Program-made: the position numbers and the translations under genes
Origin: Bacteroides luhongzhouii
GTDB lineage: Bacteria > Bacteroidota > Bacteroidia > Bacteroidales > Bacteroidaceae
Direction: 5' to 3'
Assembly: GCF_009193295.2 (NCBI RefSeq)
Contig: NZ_CP059973.1
Span: 2,604,001 to 2,668,000 of the forward strand
DNA: 64,000 bases
In this document: positions 17,993-28,291 of the stretch, piece after piece
Layout: every line of letters starts with the position of its first letter
Position numbering within the stretch: the stretch's first letter is position 1
The notes under the pieces: generated by a model
Databases searched by the model: none
The model's input: only the letters and a program-made list of their open reading frames with translations
What the model was told of the DNA's origin: nothing

Positions 17993-18862
17993 ATGAAACA
18001 TCTAATTAATACATTTCTTGTATTGTGTCTGTTTCTTGTCTCTTGTTCGCAGAACTCGGATGAGGAATGGAATTCTGATACTTCAAATGTTCCTGAAGTC
18101 CAAACTGTTGGTTTTCGTTTTACAAGAGCAAGTCTTGAAACGTTTGCTGCTCATGGAATAACCGAAATTGGTATTTATGTGTATTTGTCAGATTCTCTGG
18201 TTTATGGAGAGAATCTTTCTTTGAATGACGGCAATTTGGAAGTGGATGTCCCTTTGGGGGAAAGACTTCAAACATTTGCCGTGGCTAATGCAGATCATCT
18301 GGAAAGAACTGACAGTCTTTCTAAAGTGATTATTTACCAAGACTTACAGGCCCAAAAAGAGATTTATCTTTCAGAAGTGACCGAGTTCATGTCAGATCGT
18401 ACGGTCAGCCAGGTAAACTTGGAATTAAAAAGAATTGTGGGACAAGCTACTTTTCAACCTTCTGAAAGCGGAGAAGATATTGCGGCTATTACTCAATTTG
18501 ACAGGCTGAATATGGTATTTACCAATGTTGGCATCGGTTATATGGTGAACACCGGAGAGTGTATACAAGAAGATGTGGAAGTCAGTGCAGATCTTGCATC
18601 AGGTTTCACTGCATCCGTTTATTCTTTTCCGACTATCGGTCAGAATTCTACCGGACTGGATCTTATTTATATAAAGGATGGGCAGGAAGTGAATCGTACA
18701 AAGCGTGTATTGGATACGAATATTACATTTGAAATTTCCAAACGTACGGTTGTTAACATACCGGTTCTGGACGAAAGTTATCTGCAGGAGGCTTTTACTC
18801 GTGGTCGTATGCTAAAGACTGCTACTAATCAAGGGTTGACTATCAAGGAATATGATTTTTAA
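17993..18862 (+). CDS. FimB/Mfa2-like lipoprotein, first gene of the second operon
   Basis: The 289-residue lipoprotein has lipobox LVSC (Cys18). The mature part is all-beta in appearance, with features often seen in Bacteroidales FimB/Mfa2-type fimbrial subunits: GITEIGIYVYLSDS early, VDVPLGERLQTFAVANA, and a central VNLELKRIVGQATFQ strand. It is followed after 11 bases by a second lipoprotein, then a PL1 lyase, susC and susD, so it is co-transcribed with pectin-use genes. A role as a surface adhesin or glycan-binding protein is inferred. No catalytic motif is visible, and the family call rests on recalled pattern only. Confidence 0.6.
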   Translation: MKHLINTFLVLCLFLVSCSQNSDEEWNSDTSNVPEVQTVGFRFTRASLETFAAHGITEIGIYVYLSDSLVYGENLSLNDGNLEVDVPLGERLQTFAVANADHLERTDSLSKVIIYQDLQAQKEIYLSEVTEFMSDRTVSQVNLELKRIVGQATFQPSESGEDIAAITQFDRLNMVFTNVGIGYMVNTGECIQEDVEVSADLASGFTASVYSFPTIGQNSTGLDLIYIKDGQEVNRTKRVLDTNITFEISKRTVVNIPVLDESYLQEAFTRGRMLKTATNQGLTIKEYDF

Positions 18863-18873
18863 TTGAAAGCTTT

Positions 18874-20679
18874 ATGAAGAAAAATATACTATATTCTTTA
18901 GTAGGATTAACAGTCCTATTTAGTATGTCTGCCTGTTCGGAAGACAGATATGAAACCTCTGTTGTGAAGCAGATCGAGTTGTTCTTAAATGATGAAGAAT
19001 GGTTCGTGAATGTGGGAATTAATACAAAGCCGCTTTTTATCTATAATGCCGGCAGTGGAGAGTATGTGGCGAATTATACTTCTCATTATCGTTTTCCGCT
19101 GGAGAATGGCACTTATAAAGTGGTGGCTACTCCCTCACCCGAACAGTTGATTCCCTCTCCTGTCAATTTGAATGAACTGGTTATTGAGCAAGACCCCGAA
19201 GCTAGAAGAAAGGTGGAGATCTCCTCTCCGGTAGAGTACAGTTCGCCTTTCGATACTCCTTTGAGTATCCGTATGTATAGCCGTACCGGCGTACTTCGAT
19301 TAAGGGCGACAGATAAAAAGTCCGACAGGAGTTATTCGACGGTACGTGCCATTGTTTCTGCTCCTATATCGGGGTATCGTGTGATGGATGCTTCTTTCAT
19401 AGAGTCACCGGTCGAATTGGTACGCGACAGGGCTACCTCCACTGGTGGTGTAAACTATACGGATGATTTCGTCACTTTTGAAACAGCAACTATCGGGCAG
19501 GCAGTAAATGTTCGTATTGATTATTTGGACAATCAGGGAAATGTCATTCAATCCAAGCCGATGGAAGGTTCTTTCCCTATTCATCCTAATGATACGACAC
19601 AAATTGATTTCCCGTTAAATGATACGGAACACCCGATTATTCAAGATTACACAGTAACTATACTTTCTGAAGGCTGGAATGAAGAAACAGTAGTTCCGGA
19701 GGTGCCGATTATTGTACCGGAAGGATATACTTATGTAGCTCCCGGCACTAATTTGCGCAACCTTTGCAATGAAATGTTCGATAATGAGGAAGTGACAGAA
19801 GTGCGACTTTTCCTGAAAGCAGGAACTACCTATGAACTTGGCCGTTTGGAAATAAAGAAGCCGCTTTCAATACTAGGACAAGAACCTTCGACAGGCGAAA
19901 CACGGACCGTTATGAACATGGGTAATGCTTCTATCAATGGAGAGTTGGATTATTTACGTTTCGAAGGCATGGACATTAATGTCACGGACGACTATATGTT
20001 CAGACTGGCGCAACTTTCTTTCCATGTAAAAGAACTGACAGTTAAGAGCTGTGATATAAACGGTCTGCGACGTAGTATGTGGTATGCCGAGATTTCAACA
20101 GACGATCAGCAAATGGTGGATCATTTTGTATTGGACGACTGCCGGTTACTGAACTTCAATGCAGGTGACAGGAATTATTCGATGATAAGTCTGGGAACTA
20201 ATAATCCGATTTATAATATTACTATACGAAATTCTACGGTTCATACGGCGACACAAGGCTTGAGAAACACTTTAATCGGTGGAACCAGAAATCAAAAAGA
20301 AAACATGAGTATTACGTTAGAGAATAGTACATTCGTTCGTTTAGGCCCTGCCAATATGACTTTCTTTGATTTGCGTACAGGTAGTGCAATGACGGAATTG
20401 AAATTGACAGTTAAGAATTGTCTTTTCTCGGGAACCACAGAATCGGGACAAGGAAGATGGATGTATCTTGACGGAAAAGTGGTGAAAGATTTTTCTGATA
20501 ACTATCGCACCAGTGATTTTGTCATGAGTAATTGGGGAGTTGATACTGCTGAAGTACCTGCTGCTACGGTAACTAAAGACGAATTGTTCGAAGATGTCGC
20601 AACCGGAAATCTGATTGTCAAAGATAAGAGTTCGGAAGTATATACGAAGCGTATCGGAGACCCGCATTGGTTTGAGTAA
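18874..20679 (+). CDS. Outer-membrane lipoprotein with C-terminal beta-helix (DUF4957-like)
   Basis: The 601-residue product has lipobox MSAC (Cys21). Residues about 30-250 form a beta-rich N-terminal region resembling the FimB-like gene upstream (VVKQIELFLNDEEW, GTYKVVATPSPEQ, TGVLRLRATDKK). From about 280 on, regularly spaced N/C turns (VKSCDINGLRR, LDDCRLLNF, IRNSTVHTA, VKNCLFSGT) indicate a parallel beta-helix. The last residues IGDPHWFE correspond to VGDPRWKE and VGDTRWIP in the lipoproteins at 5155 and 28292. A pectin-binding surface role is likely from operon position. No lyase catalytic signature is evident. Confidence 0.7.
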   Translation: MKKNILYSLVGLTVLFSMSACSEDRYETSVVKQIELFLNDEEWFVNVGINTKPLFIYNAGSGEYVANYTSHYRFPLENGTYKVVATPSPEQLIPSPVNLNELVIEQDPEARRKVEISSPVEYSSPFDTPLSIRMYSRTGVLRLRATDKKSDRSYSTVRAIVSAPISGYRVMDASFIESPVELVRDRATSTGGVNYTDDFVTFETATIGQAVNVRIDYLDNQGNVIQSKPMEGSFPIHPNDTTQIDFPLNDTEHPIIQDYTVTILSEGWNEETVVPEVPIIVPEGYTYVAPGTNLRNLCNEMFDNEEVTEVRLFLKAGTTYELGRLEIKKPLSILGQEPSTGETRTVMNMGNASINGELDYLRFEGMDINVTDDYMFRLAQLSFHVKELTVKSCDINGLRRSMWYAEISTDDQQMVDHFVLDDCRLLNFNAGDRNYSMISLGTNNPIYNITIRNSTVHTATQGLRNTLIGGTRNQKENMSITLENSTFVRLGPANMTFFDLRTGSAMTELKLTVKNCLFSGTTESGQGRWMYLDGKVVKDFSDNYRTSDFVMSNWGVDTAEVPAATVTKDELFEDVATGNLIVKDKSSEVYTKRIGDPHWFE

Positions 20680-20706
20680 TATAAAAAACAGATAAAGAAT
20701 TAGCAC

Positions 20707-23109
20707 ATGAAATCATTTATATTCATATTACTATTATCTTGTGTATTGGGGGCATGTAGTTCTTCGGATGAGGCTGACGAAACATTGATTGCCAATTCAT
20801 TGGAACTATCTAAAGAGAGTGTAAAACTTTCTAATATACAAGGATCATATACTGTCTCTGTGACGGCCACGGGTGAATGGAGTGCTTCTGTGATAAATGG
20901 CGGAGATTGGTTAAGCATTTCCCGCTCAACCGGTAACGGCAGTGCCGATTTGCGCCTGTTTTTTACAGACAATACGCAGGGAGAGAAACGCGAAGGCATG
21001 ATTAAAGTCGTGCAGGAGTCGGGAAACACTACCATTGAAAAAGAAATTGCCGTAGAGCAATTAGGAGGAGATCCGGATATATTACTTGATTATTCAAAAG
21101 AAAAACTCTCCTTCAGGGGAGGGGAGTTCTCTGTTACGGTAGTGGCTAATGTGGACTGGGAAGTATCGATCGATGAAGAATACGCTTCTTGGATACGGCC
21201 TGTAGAAGATGTTTTAAGCAGAACACGTGCTTTTACAAGTAATGAACGCATTTTCTTCCTATCGCCGAATAACGGATTGGAAAGAGTAGGAAAAATTGTG
21301 TTCAAGACTACCGGTGATTATGTACTTGGCAGAACCGTTGAGTTGACTCAAGAAGTATCACAAGCTTTTCTTGAACTGGCGACAAAAGAATTTGTCCTGC
21401 CTTATCGTTATCATACGCTGTCGATTCCTGTGGATTTAGGAGAATTTGACGGTGCAGAATACACGATTGAAACAGGAGAATCCTGGATTACTTGGGATCG
21501 GGAAGCCTCTACCTCTTCACAGATTGTACTGCAAATAAAAGATAATGAAACGGACTTTCCACGAAAGGCTAAAGTAACAGTGAAAAATGTCACATTGGAA
21601 GAAACTGTTGATATTCTCCAGTATGGTAAAGCCAATATGACTATTGGTGACGATGCGGCTACTTTATTGGCATTTCCCGGAGCGGAAGGCTTTGGACGTG
21701 TCACTACCGGTGGACGTGGTGGAAAAGTGTATCATGTGACCACTTTGGAAGACGGAGAGCAGGAAGGAACCTTACGCTATGCCATCAATCAGCGGGACAC
21801 CCGTACCATTGTGTTCGATGTGGCGGGTACGATTTTCCTGAAAAGTGATTTGAGGATTCGATATGGTAATCTGACTATTGCCGGGCAAACAGCCCCCGGA
21901 CAAGGAATTTGTATTGCCAGCTATCCGGTAGTTCTGGCAGCGGATAATATCATTCTTCGTTATTTGCGTTTTCGTGTCGGTAATGAGAGTGGCGGTGAAC
22001 CTGACGGGCTGGGAGGTATGGAAAATACCAACGTGATTGTAGACCATTGTTCAATTAGTTGGAGTATTGATGAGTGTTTATCAGTATATGGTGGAGAAAA
22101 CTTGACTATCCAATGGTGTATTGCTTCGGAAAGTCTCCGTACAGCAGGGCACGGCAAAGGTACGCACGGTTACGGTGGAAACTGGGGAGGTACGAATGTG
22201 TCTTATCATCATAATTTATTGGCACATCACGGAAGCCGTGTGCCCCGTCTTGGCCCTCGTCCTAAAACACAGGAGAACGAATATATGGATATGCGTAACA
22301 ATGTGTTCTACAATTGGGGTGGAAACGGTTGTTATGGCGGTGAAGGTATGAACGTGAACATAGTGAACAACTATTATAAGCCGGGACCGGCAACTCCGAA
22401 CAATTATGTCCGTTATCGGATCGCCGGAATTGGGGTCCGTACTTATGATTATTGTCATGAGGAAGATGGGACACCGAATGCATGGTTCCCGATGATGCAC
22501 AAATGGGGTACGTTCTATGTAGATGGCAACGTAGTAGAAGGCAATGCCGAGGTGACAGCGGACAATTGGACGAAAGGTATCTATGAGCAAATTGATAATT
22601 CGCGATGTGATGACACATTTAATGATCAGGTAAAAGCAGAAATGCATCTTACCACTCCTTTGGCAACCGGTAGAGTAACTACTCACTCTGCACAGCAGGC
22701 CTTTGATCTTGTTGTTGATTATGCAGGATGTTCGAAGGGACGTGATCTGATTGACGACCGGATTGCCATGGAAACCCGGAACGGAACAGCAACCTACATC
22801 GGTAGTGTGACTCCGAATGCGGGAGATTCACCGGGGCTGATCGATCTTCCGGATGATGTAAAACCTGCGGGGGCAGTGAGTGCTTGGCCGGAGTTATCGG
22901 GTAACGGTGTATCATCTGCAAACTTGAAAGATACGGATGGAGACGGAATACCTGATATTTGGGAAGATGCGTATGGACTGGATAAAGAGAATGCGGCAGA
23001 CGCTTCCGGATTCACGCTTAATTCCCGTTATTCAAATCTGGAGATTTATCTCCACAATCTGGTACAGCACATTGTTTATGCCCAAATTCAGGGAGGAACA
23101 GTAGAATAA
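20707..23109 (+). CDS. BACON-domain PL1 pectate lyase lipoprotein
   Basis: The 800-residue lipoprotein has lipobox LGAC (Cys17). About 300 residues of beta-sandwich modules come before the catalytic part. The first two are BACON-like (SVKLSNIQGSYTVSVTATGEW...WLSISR and LSFRGGEFSVTVVANVDWEVS) and a third is more divergent (FVLPYRYHTLSIPVD). The PL1 domain starts at FPGAEGFGR (about residue 320) and keeps GGRGGKVYHVTTLED, AGQTAPGQG, EPDGLGG...DHCSISW and HHGSRVPRLG (Arg511/Arg514). The C-terminus has a DTDGDGIPDIWE calcium-loop motif. BACON domains are thought to space the enzyme from the surface or bind mucin/glycan. It probably initiates pectate cleavage for the SusC/SusD pair directly downstream (susC starts 41 bases later). 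Confidence 0.92.
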   Translation: MKSFIFILLLSCVLGACSSSDEADETLIANSLELSKESVKLSNIQGSYTVSVTATGEWSASVINGGDWLSISRSTGNGSADLRLFFTDNTQGEKREGMIKVVQESGNTTIEKEIAVEQLGGDPDILLDYSKEKLSFRGGEFSVTVVANVDWEVSIDEEYASWIRPVEDVLSRTRAFTSNERIFFLSPNNGLERVGKIVFKTTGDYVLGRTVELTQEVSQAFLELATKEFVLPYRYHTLSIPVDLGEFDGAEYTIETGESWITWDREASTSSQIVLQIKDNETDFPRKAKVTVKNVTLEETVDILQYGKANMTIGDDAATLLAFPGAEGFGRVTTGGRGGKVYHVTTLEDGEQEGTLRYAINQRDTRTIVFDVAGTIFLKSDLRIRYGNLTIAGQTAPGQGICIASYPVVLAADNIILRYLRFRVGNESGGEPDGLGGMENTNVIVDHCSISWSIDECLSVYGGENLTIQWCIASESLRTAGHGKGTHGYGGNWGGTNVSYHHNLLAHHGSRVPRLGPRPKTQENEYMDMRNNVFYNWGGNGCYGGEGMNVNIVNNYYKPGPATPNNYVRYRIAGIGVRTYDYCHEEDGTPNAWFPMMHKWGTFYVDGNVVEGNAEVTADNWTKGIYEQIDNSRCDDTFNDQVKAEMHLTTPLATGRVTTHSAQQAFDLVVDYAGCSKGRDLIDDRIAMETRNGTATYIGSVTPNAGDSPGLIDLPDDVKPAGAVSAWPELSGNGVSSANLKDTDGDGIPDIWEDAYGLDKENAADASGFTLNSRYSNLEIYLHNLVQHIVYAQIQGGTVE

Positions 23110-23150
23110 AAGCTGTCTACTTAAATATGTAACTAAAAACTTATACTGTA

Positions 23151-26100
23151 ATGAATAAAATTATCATAAGTATTTTTACTCTCCTACTGGTTGCGGTAGG
23201 CACTTCCGCCCAGGTTGTGACCGGTACGGTGACAGATGATTTGGGACCTGTAATCGGAGCTGCGGTGATGGTAGAAGGAACAACCATTGGAGCTACGACG
23301 GATCTTGACGGGAATTTTTCCATCAATGTTCCCGATGCGAAAACCGCTGTACTGGTGGTTCGATATGTCGGGATGAATGAAATAAAGGAGCCATTGAAAG
23401 GGCGTACATCAGGTATTCTTATTAAAATGACGGAAGCAGTCGGACAGTTGGACGATGTGGTTGTGATAGGCTATGGCACTCAGAAGAGGGGAAATTTGAC
23501 CGGTGCAATCGCCAGTGTGTCAGGAAAGGTATTGGAGAAGGTTCCGACAGCTTCAGTGGCTGAAGCTATGGTCGGAAAACTTCCGGGTGTACAGATTACT
23601 TCCGTAGACGGTTCGCCGGATGCAGAAATAAAGATTCTTGTTCGTGGTGGAGGATCCATTACGCAGGATAACACTCCGCTTATTTTGGTGGATGGTTTTG
23701 AAGTTGGAAGCCTGAATGATATTCCTCCTACCGATGTGGAGTCTATCGAAGTATTGAAAGATGCTGCTTCAACAGCAATCTATGGTGCCCGTGGTGCGAA
23801 CGGCGTTATTCTTGTTACCACTAAAAAGCCAATGGAAGGACGGGTGAGCATCAATGTAAATGCTTACCTGCAAACCAAGACTTTGTCGAACAAACTGGAT
23901 GTTATGGACCCGTATGAGTTCGTACTGATGCAGTATGAATACGAGCGTCAGAGAAGTTCTAATCCTACCGGTTTTTTTGACAGGTATGGCAGGGCCAATG
24001 AACTGTATATTTATCAGGGTGACGAAGGTACGGATTGGCAAGATGAAGTGTTCGGTACCAATCCGGTGGCTAAGTATGTAGATATCAGCCTGAATGGAGG
24101 TACGGAGAAAACGAAATATAAATTCTCTTTTATCCATCAGGATCAGCCAAGTGTAATGGTGAATAACGGACTGAAGCAGAACAACCTGAATATGACGTTG
24201 AATACTAAGATTCTTGATAAACTGACCTTTGAATATCGTACGCGTGTGGTACATAAAGTGGTGGACGGTTCCGGGACAGAAGGAGTGAGTTTGCTTTCTG
24301 CACTCCGTCAAGCTCCAACAAGAGGATTGGATGAATACATGACCTTACCGGAAGATAATATATATTTCGATCCGGAATCCTATGATGAAGAGGTACGTTT
24401 TAATCCGATAGAGGAATCGGAGAGAAACTACCGGAAACGAATTTCAAAAACGTTCAATACGATGGGAGCACTGACTTGGGATATTTTGAAAGGACTGACT
24501 TTCCGTTCGGAATTTGGCTATGAATATAGCACGACAGAGAATCGACGTTTTTGGGGAGTAGATACCAGTACGGCCCGGAGTCATAATAATCTGCCGTTTG
24601 TAGAATGGGGAATGAGTCAAACCTCCAAATGGCAATTAAGCAATGTACTGAATTACAACTTCATGTTGAATGATGTACATGACTTCCGGTTAATGATCGG
24701 ACAGGAAATGAAACATAATATCACAAAGGGGAAGACCTATACGACCCGTTATTTTCCTGCCAATACTACAGCAGAGAAGGCGTTTGATAACTTGGCGTTG
24801 GGTACGCCTTATGAGAATTCTTCTTCAGCGGGATCTCCGTCGCGTATAGCTTCTTTCTTTGGTCGTATCAACTATGGGTATGAAGATAAGTATCTGGCAA
24901 CATTGACGTTGCGTGCCGATGGCTCTACAAAATTTGCTTCCGGCAATCGTTGGGGATTTTTCCCGGCAGCTGCTATTGCCTGGCGTATGTCTAATGAGGA
25001 TTTTCTGAAAGACAGCCCGATCGTTTCCAATTTGAAATTGAGGTTGAGCTACGGTACGTCCGGTAACGACCGGATTCCTGCCGACCTGTATGCCAAATAT
25101 TATGGGGTAAGCAGCAACCGTCCGGCGGGATGGGGAGAAATTTCCCGTTACTATTATCGTTTCTACAATACCAGTTATCTTTATAATCCGGATGTGAAGT
25201 GGGAAACAACGATCACTCGAAACTTGGGTGTGGACTTCGGTTTCTTCAAAGAAAGGTTGAGCGGTTCGCTTGATATTTACTGGAATACAGTAAAAGATTT
25301 GCTCGTTCCTTCGGATATTCCTGGCTATACTGGTTATACGAGTCTCATGAGCAACGTGGGGCAGACTTCCAATAGAGGTATTGAGCTTTCATTGTCAGGA
25401 TACATTGTTGAGACTAAAGATTTTAGTTTAAATGCAACCTTTAATATCGGGCATAATAAGAACAAAATCGATAAACTGTCGAGTGGAGAAAATGAATGGA
25501 TTCTGTCTTCCGGATGGGCGGGGACACAGTTGCTCAATACTGATGATTATCGGGCGCGCGTAGGCGGAACCAGTGGTCTCATCTACGGATTTGTGAATGA
25601 CGGCTTTTATACAATGAATGATTTCGAGTCTTTTGATTCTGCCGCCAGAACCTGGAAATTGAAAGACGGAGTAGTGGACTCCAGCCCGTTGTCAGGAACA
25701 CCACGTCCGGGTAATGCTAAATTCAAGAAGTTGACTCCGGTGGATGAGAATAGTGCCAATCCTTATCAGATTACGGATGACGACCGTACTGTAATTGGTG
25801 AAACGACTCCCAAGTTTTCGGGAGGATTCGGACTGAACGCTACCTATAAAGGCTTTGATTTGAGTATGTTTTTTAATTTCATGTATGGTTTTGATGTGTA
25901 TAATGCAAATAAAATCATGATGACTACTTGGTATGATAATAGTGGCAATAACCTTAGTATGGATGTTGCTTCCGACAAGCGTTGGCGTAATTTTGATGAT
26001 ATGGGAAATGAGATCCGTTATAATCCGGAAGCATTGGCCAAGTTCAACGAGAATGCAACGATGTGGAATCCGACCTCTATCGGACGTCCCATTGCGATGT

Positions 26101-26357
26101 CGTATGCTATTGAAGACGGTTCGTTCTTGCGTCTGAATACCCTTACACTGGGATATACTCTCCCGCAGGCATGGACTCGTAAAGCTGGATTGAACAGAGT
26201 GCGTTTTTATATGTCGGGCTATAACCTTTGGACGATCACAGGTTATTCCGGGTACGATCCTGAAGTAAATATCGCTACCGGATTAACACCGAATATCGAT
26301 CATGATGCCTATCCGAGAAGCCGTACTTACACTTTTGGCGTGCAACTGACATTTTAA
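23151..26357 (+). CDS. SusC/RagA-like TonB-dependent transporter of the second operon
   Basis: The 1068-residue outer-membrane transporter has a signal peptide ending near GTSAQ (residue 21). A CarboxypepD_reg-like Ig domain (VTGTVTDDLGPVIGAAVMV) follows, then DDVVVIGYG (101-109), the plug with STAIYGARGANGVILVTTK, and a long barrel closing with FGVQLTF. It should import oligogalacturonides released by the upstream PL1 lyase. It is clearly paralogous to the transporter at 8786-12016 but differs over much of the barrel, so the two probably accept different pectin fragments. It is followed by its SusD partner after 19 bases. Confidence 0.95.
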   Translation: MNKIIISIFTLLLVAVGTSAQVVTGTVTDDLGPVIGAAVMVEGTTIGATTDLDGNFSINVPDAKTAVLVVRYVGMNEIKEPLKGRTSGILIKMTEAVGQLDDVVVIGYGTQKRGNLTGAIASVSGKVLEKVPTASVAEAMVGKLPGVQITSVDGSPDAEIKILVRGGGSITQDNTPLILVDGFEVGSLNDIPPTDVESIEVLKDAASTAIYGARGANGVILVTTKKPMEGRVSINVNAYLQTKTLSNKLDVMDPYEFVLMQYEYERQRSSNPTGFFDRYGRANELYIYQGDEGTDWQDEVFGTNPVAKYVDISLNGGTEKTKYKFSFIHQDQPSVMVNNGLKQNNLNMTLNTKILDKLTFEYRTRVVHKVVDGSGTEGVSLLSALRQAPTRGLDEYMTLPEDNIYFDPESYDEEVRFNPIEESERNYRKRISKTFNTMGALTWDILKGLTFRSEFGYEYSTTENRRFWGVDTSTARSHNNLPFVEWGMSQTSKWQLSNVLNYNFMLNDVHDFRLMIGQEMKHNITKGKTYTTRYFPANTTAEKAFDNLALGTPYENSSSAGSPSRIASFFGRINYGYEDKYLATLTLRADGSTKFASGNRWGFFPAAAIAWRMSNEDFLKDSPIVSNLKLRLSYGTSGNDRIPADLYAKYYGVSSNRPAGWGEISRYYYRFYNTSYLYNPDVKWETTITRNLGVDFGFFKERLSGSLDIYWNTVKDLLVPSDIPGYTGYTSLMSNVGQTSNRGIELSLSGYIVETKDFSLNATFNIGHNKNKIDKLSSGENEWILSSGWAGTQLLNTDDYRARVGGTSGLIYGFVNDGFYTMNDFESFDSAARTWKLKDGVVDSSPLSGTPRPGNAKFKKLTPVDENSANPYQITDDDRTVIGETTPKFSGGFGLNATYKGFDLSMFFNFMYGFDVYNANKIMMTTWYDNSGNNLSMDVASDKRWRNFDDMGNEIRYNPEALAKFNENATMWNPTSIGRPIAMSYAIEDGSFLRLNTLTLGYTLPQAWTRKAGLNRVRFYMSGYNLWTITGYSGYDPEVNIATGLTPNIDHDAYPRSRTYTFGVQLTF

Positions 26358-26376
26358 CAATTAATACAGAAGAACT

Positions 26377-28260
26377 ATGAATAAGAAATTAATATATTCG
26401 GCTATTGTTTGCCTGGGACTGTCGATGTCTTCCTGCAATGACTTTCTGGATGTGGAACCTCCGGCAGGATTTACTCCCGAGTATCTTTTCGAGTCGGAAG
26501 ATGAAATCAATTCTTTGATTACTAATGTTTATTCGGCAATGACCAGAGATCAGATATATGGAGGAGCATTTGCCTACAATTTAAATACGAATACTGATGT
26601 AGAGATGTCTTCTTTCACCAATAATACGGTCAACTCTGCCGGATCGGACGTCGGTTGTTTTGATGTGAAACCTTATTGGAGTACTCTGAACGATACATGG
26701 AATGCTGTTTATTCTGCCATTAATGTGTCTAATGACATCATTGAGGGAATTGAAAACTCTCCTTTGTATTTGCAGGGCAGAACCAGCGAACAGTTGAAAC
26801 ACATGTACGGAGAGATTAAAACCCTCCGGGCCATGCTTTATCTGGATTTGATCCGTACGTTTGGAGATGTGATATTTGTTACAAAACCGTCAGAGTCTAC
26901 TGATAACTTTTTGGTAGGAGTGACAGACCGCAATGAGATTCTGGAGTTTCTGATTGACGATCTAATCAGTGTGGAGCCGGGTATGAAATATGCTGCCGAT
27001 CTGGATTATGGTGTGGAACGTGCTTCCAGAGAATATTGTCAGGGGTTGATCGGGCTGTTGGCTATGAATCGTGGCGGATGGACTTTACGTCCCGATAAAG
27101 ATAATCCCTCCAGTATCGGTTACATGGAACGCGGAGAGAACTTCGAGCATTATTATGATATTGCCATTGAATATCTGGGTAAAGTGATTGGTGAAGGAAA
27201 ACACGATCTGAGGCAGAGCTATGAGCAAGTATGGGCGAATGAATGTAAGTGGACAACGGTCAGCAATGACGACATCATTTTTGCCGTGCCGATGTTGAAA
27301 GGTACTACCGGACGCTATGCTTTTAATATCGGAGTGACAATAGCGGAGGGAGACCATGAATATGGACGTGCCAGAAACTATGTAACGTTCTGTGGGACGT
27401 ATATCTTCTCTTTTGATAAGAATGATTTGCGTCGTGACGTGACTTGTGCTCCTTATAAATATGATGAAGATTTGAATCAGGAACTTGATATGGGGATTGC
27501 CGGTATGGGCGTAGGAAAATGGTCAAAGTTGAAAATGGATGCGCCGATGGGCTCTTCCAGCCAGGGTAATACAGGTATCAATGCTGTCCGAATGAGATTT
27601 GCGGATGTGTTATTGCTTTATGCGGAAGCTGTAAATGAACGTTTCGGACCTCGCGAAGATGCGAAAGAGGCATTGAAGCGCGTAAGAAGAAGAGCTTTTG
27701 ACGCTTCGATGTGGACAGACAAGGTGGAATCGTATGTGGAAAGTCTTGGCAGCGAAGAAACATTCTTTGAAGCGTTGATGAATGAACGGAAATGGGAATT
27801 CGGAGGTGAAAGTATTCGCAAATATGATTTGGCGCGTTGGAACAAGTATGGAGAAGTGATATACAATTTATACAACGAAATGGTAAATTGGGGGCTTGTG
27901 GCTAACGGACAGTACATAGAAGGAATTGATGATGTGCCGACTAATATTTATTATAAAGATATACCGGACCCGGTGAATAATGGTCGTACCATCCTTGATA
28001 TTCAGGGAATTGATGAATATATGCATGCTCGTCCGGCTGGATATGAAGATCAGGAATATGCTATTAGTTGGAGGGTGCTCGATAGGGAGACACAGACTTA
28101 CAAAACAGCTGATGCCATATCCTGGAGTTTCAGAGGATTTATCAATATGAATAATGACCGGATAGTGAAACCCACCGATCCATTAAGATACTTGTGTCCT
28201 TATCCGACGAAAGTTATCACCGATCATCGCGGATTGATACAGAACTATTACGGTTTTTAA
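26377..28260 (+). CDS. SusD-like surface glycan-binding lipoprotein of the second operon
   Basis: The 627-residue lipoprotein has lipobox MSSC (Cys20) followed by the SusD signature NDFLDVEPP. It carries the TPR-like ETKTLRAMLYLDLIRTFGDV-type helix (here EIKTLRAMLYLDLIRTFGDV, near residue 150) and the C-terminal ERKWEFGGESIRKYDLARW block. It should cap the SusC encoded just upstream and bind pectic oligosaccharides at the cell surface. Normal length and intact landmarks argue for a functional protein. Confidence 0.95.
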   Translation: MNKKLIYSAIVCLGLSMSSCNDFLDVEPPAGFTPEYLFESEDEINSLITNVYSAMTRDQIYGGAFAYNLNTNTDVEMSSFTNNTVNSAGSDVGCFDVKPYWSTLNDTWNAVYSAINVSNDIIEGIENSPLYLQGRTSEQLKHMYGEIKTLRAMLYLDLIRTFGDVIFVTKPSESTDNFLVGVTDRNEILEFLIDDLISVEPGMKYAADLDYGVERASREYCQGLIGLLAMNRGGWTLRPDKDNPSSIGYMERGENFEHYYDIAIEYLGKVIGEGKHDLRQSYEQVWANECKWTTVSNDDIIFAVPMLKGTTGRYAFNIGVTIAEGDHEYGRARNYVTFCGTYIFSFDKNDLRRDVTCAPYKYDEDLNQELDMGIAGMGVGKWSKLKMDAPMGSSSQGNTGINAVRMRFADVLLLYAEAVNERFGPREDAKEALKRVRRRAFDASMWTDKVESYVESLGSEETFFEALMNERKWEFGGESIRKYDLARWNKYGEVIYNLYNEMVNWGLVANGQYIEGIDDVPTNIYYKDIPDPVNNGRTILDIQGIDEYMHARPAGYEDQEYAISWRVLDRETQTYKTADAISWSFRGFINMNNDRIVKPTDPLRYLCPYPTKVITDHRGLIQNYYGF

Positions 28261-28291
28261 TTCAACAACTCAAAAGTAAATTGAAAGAACT

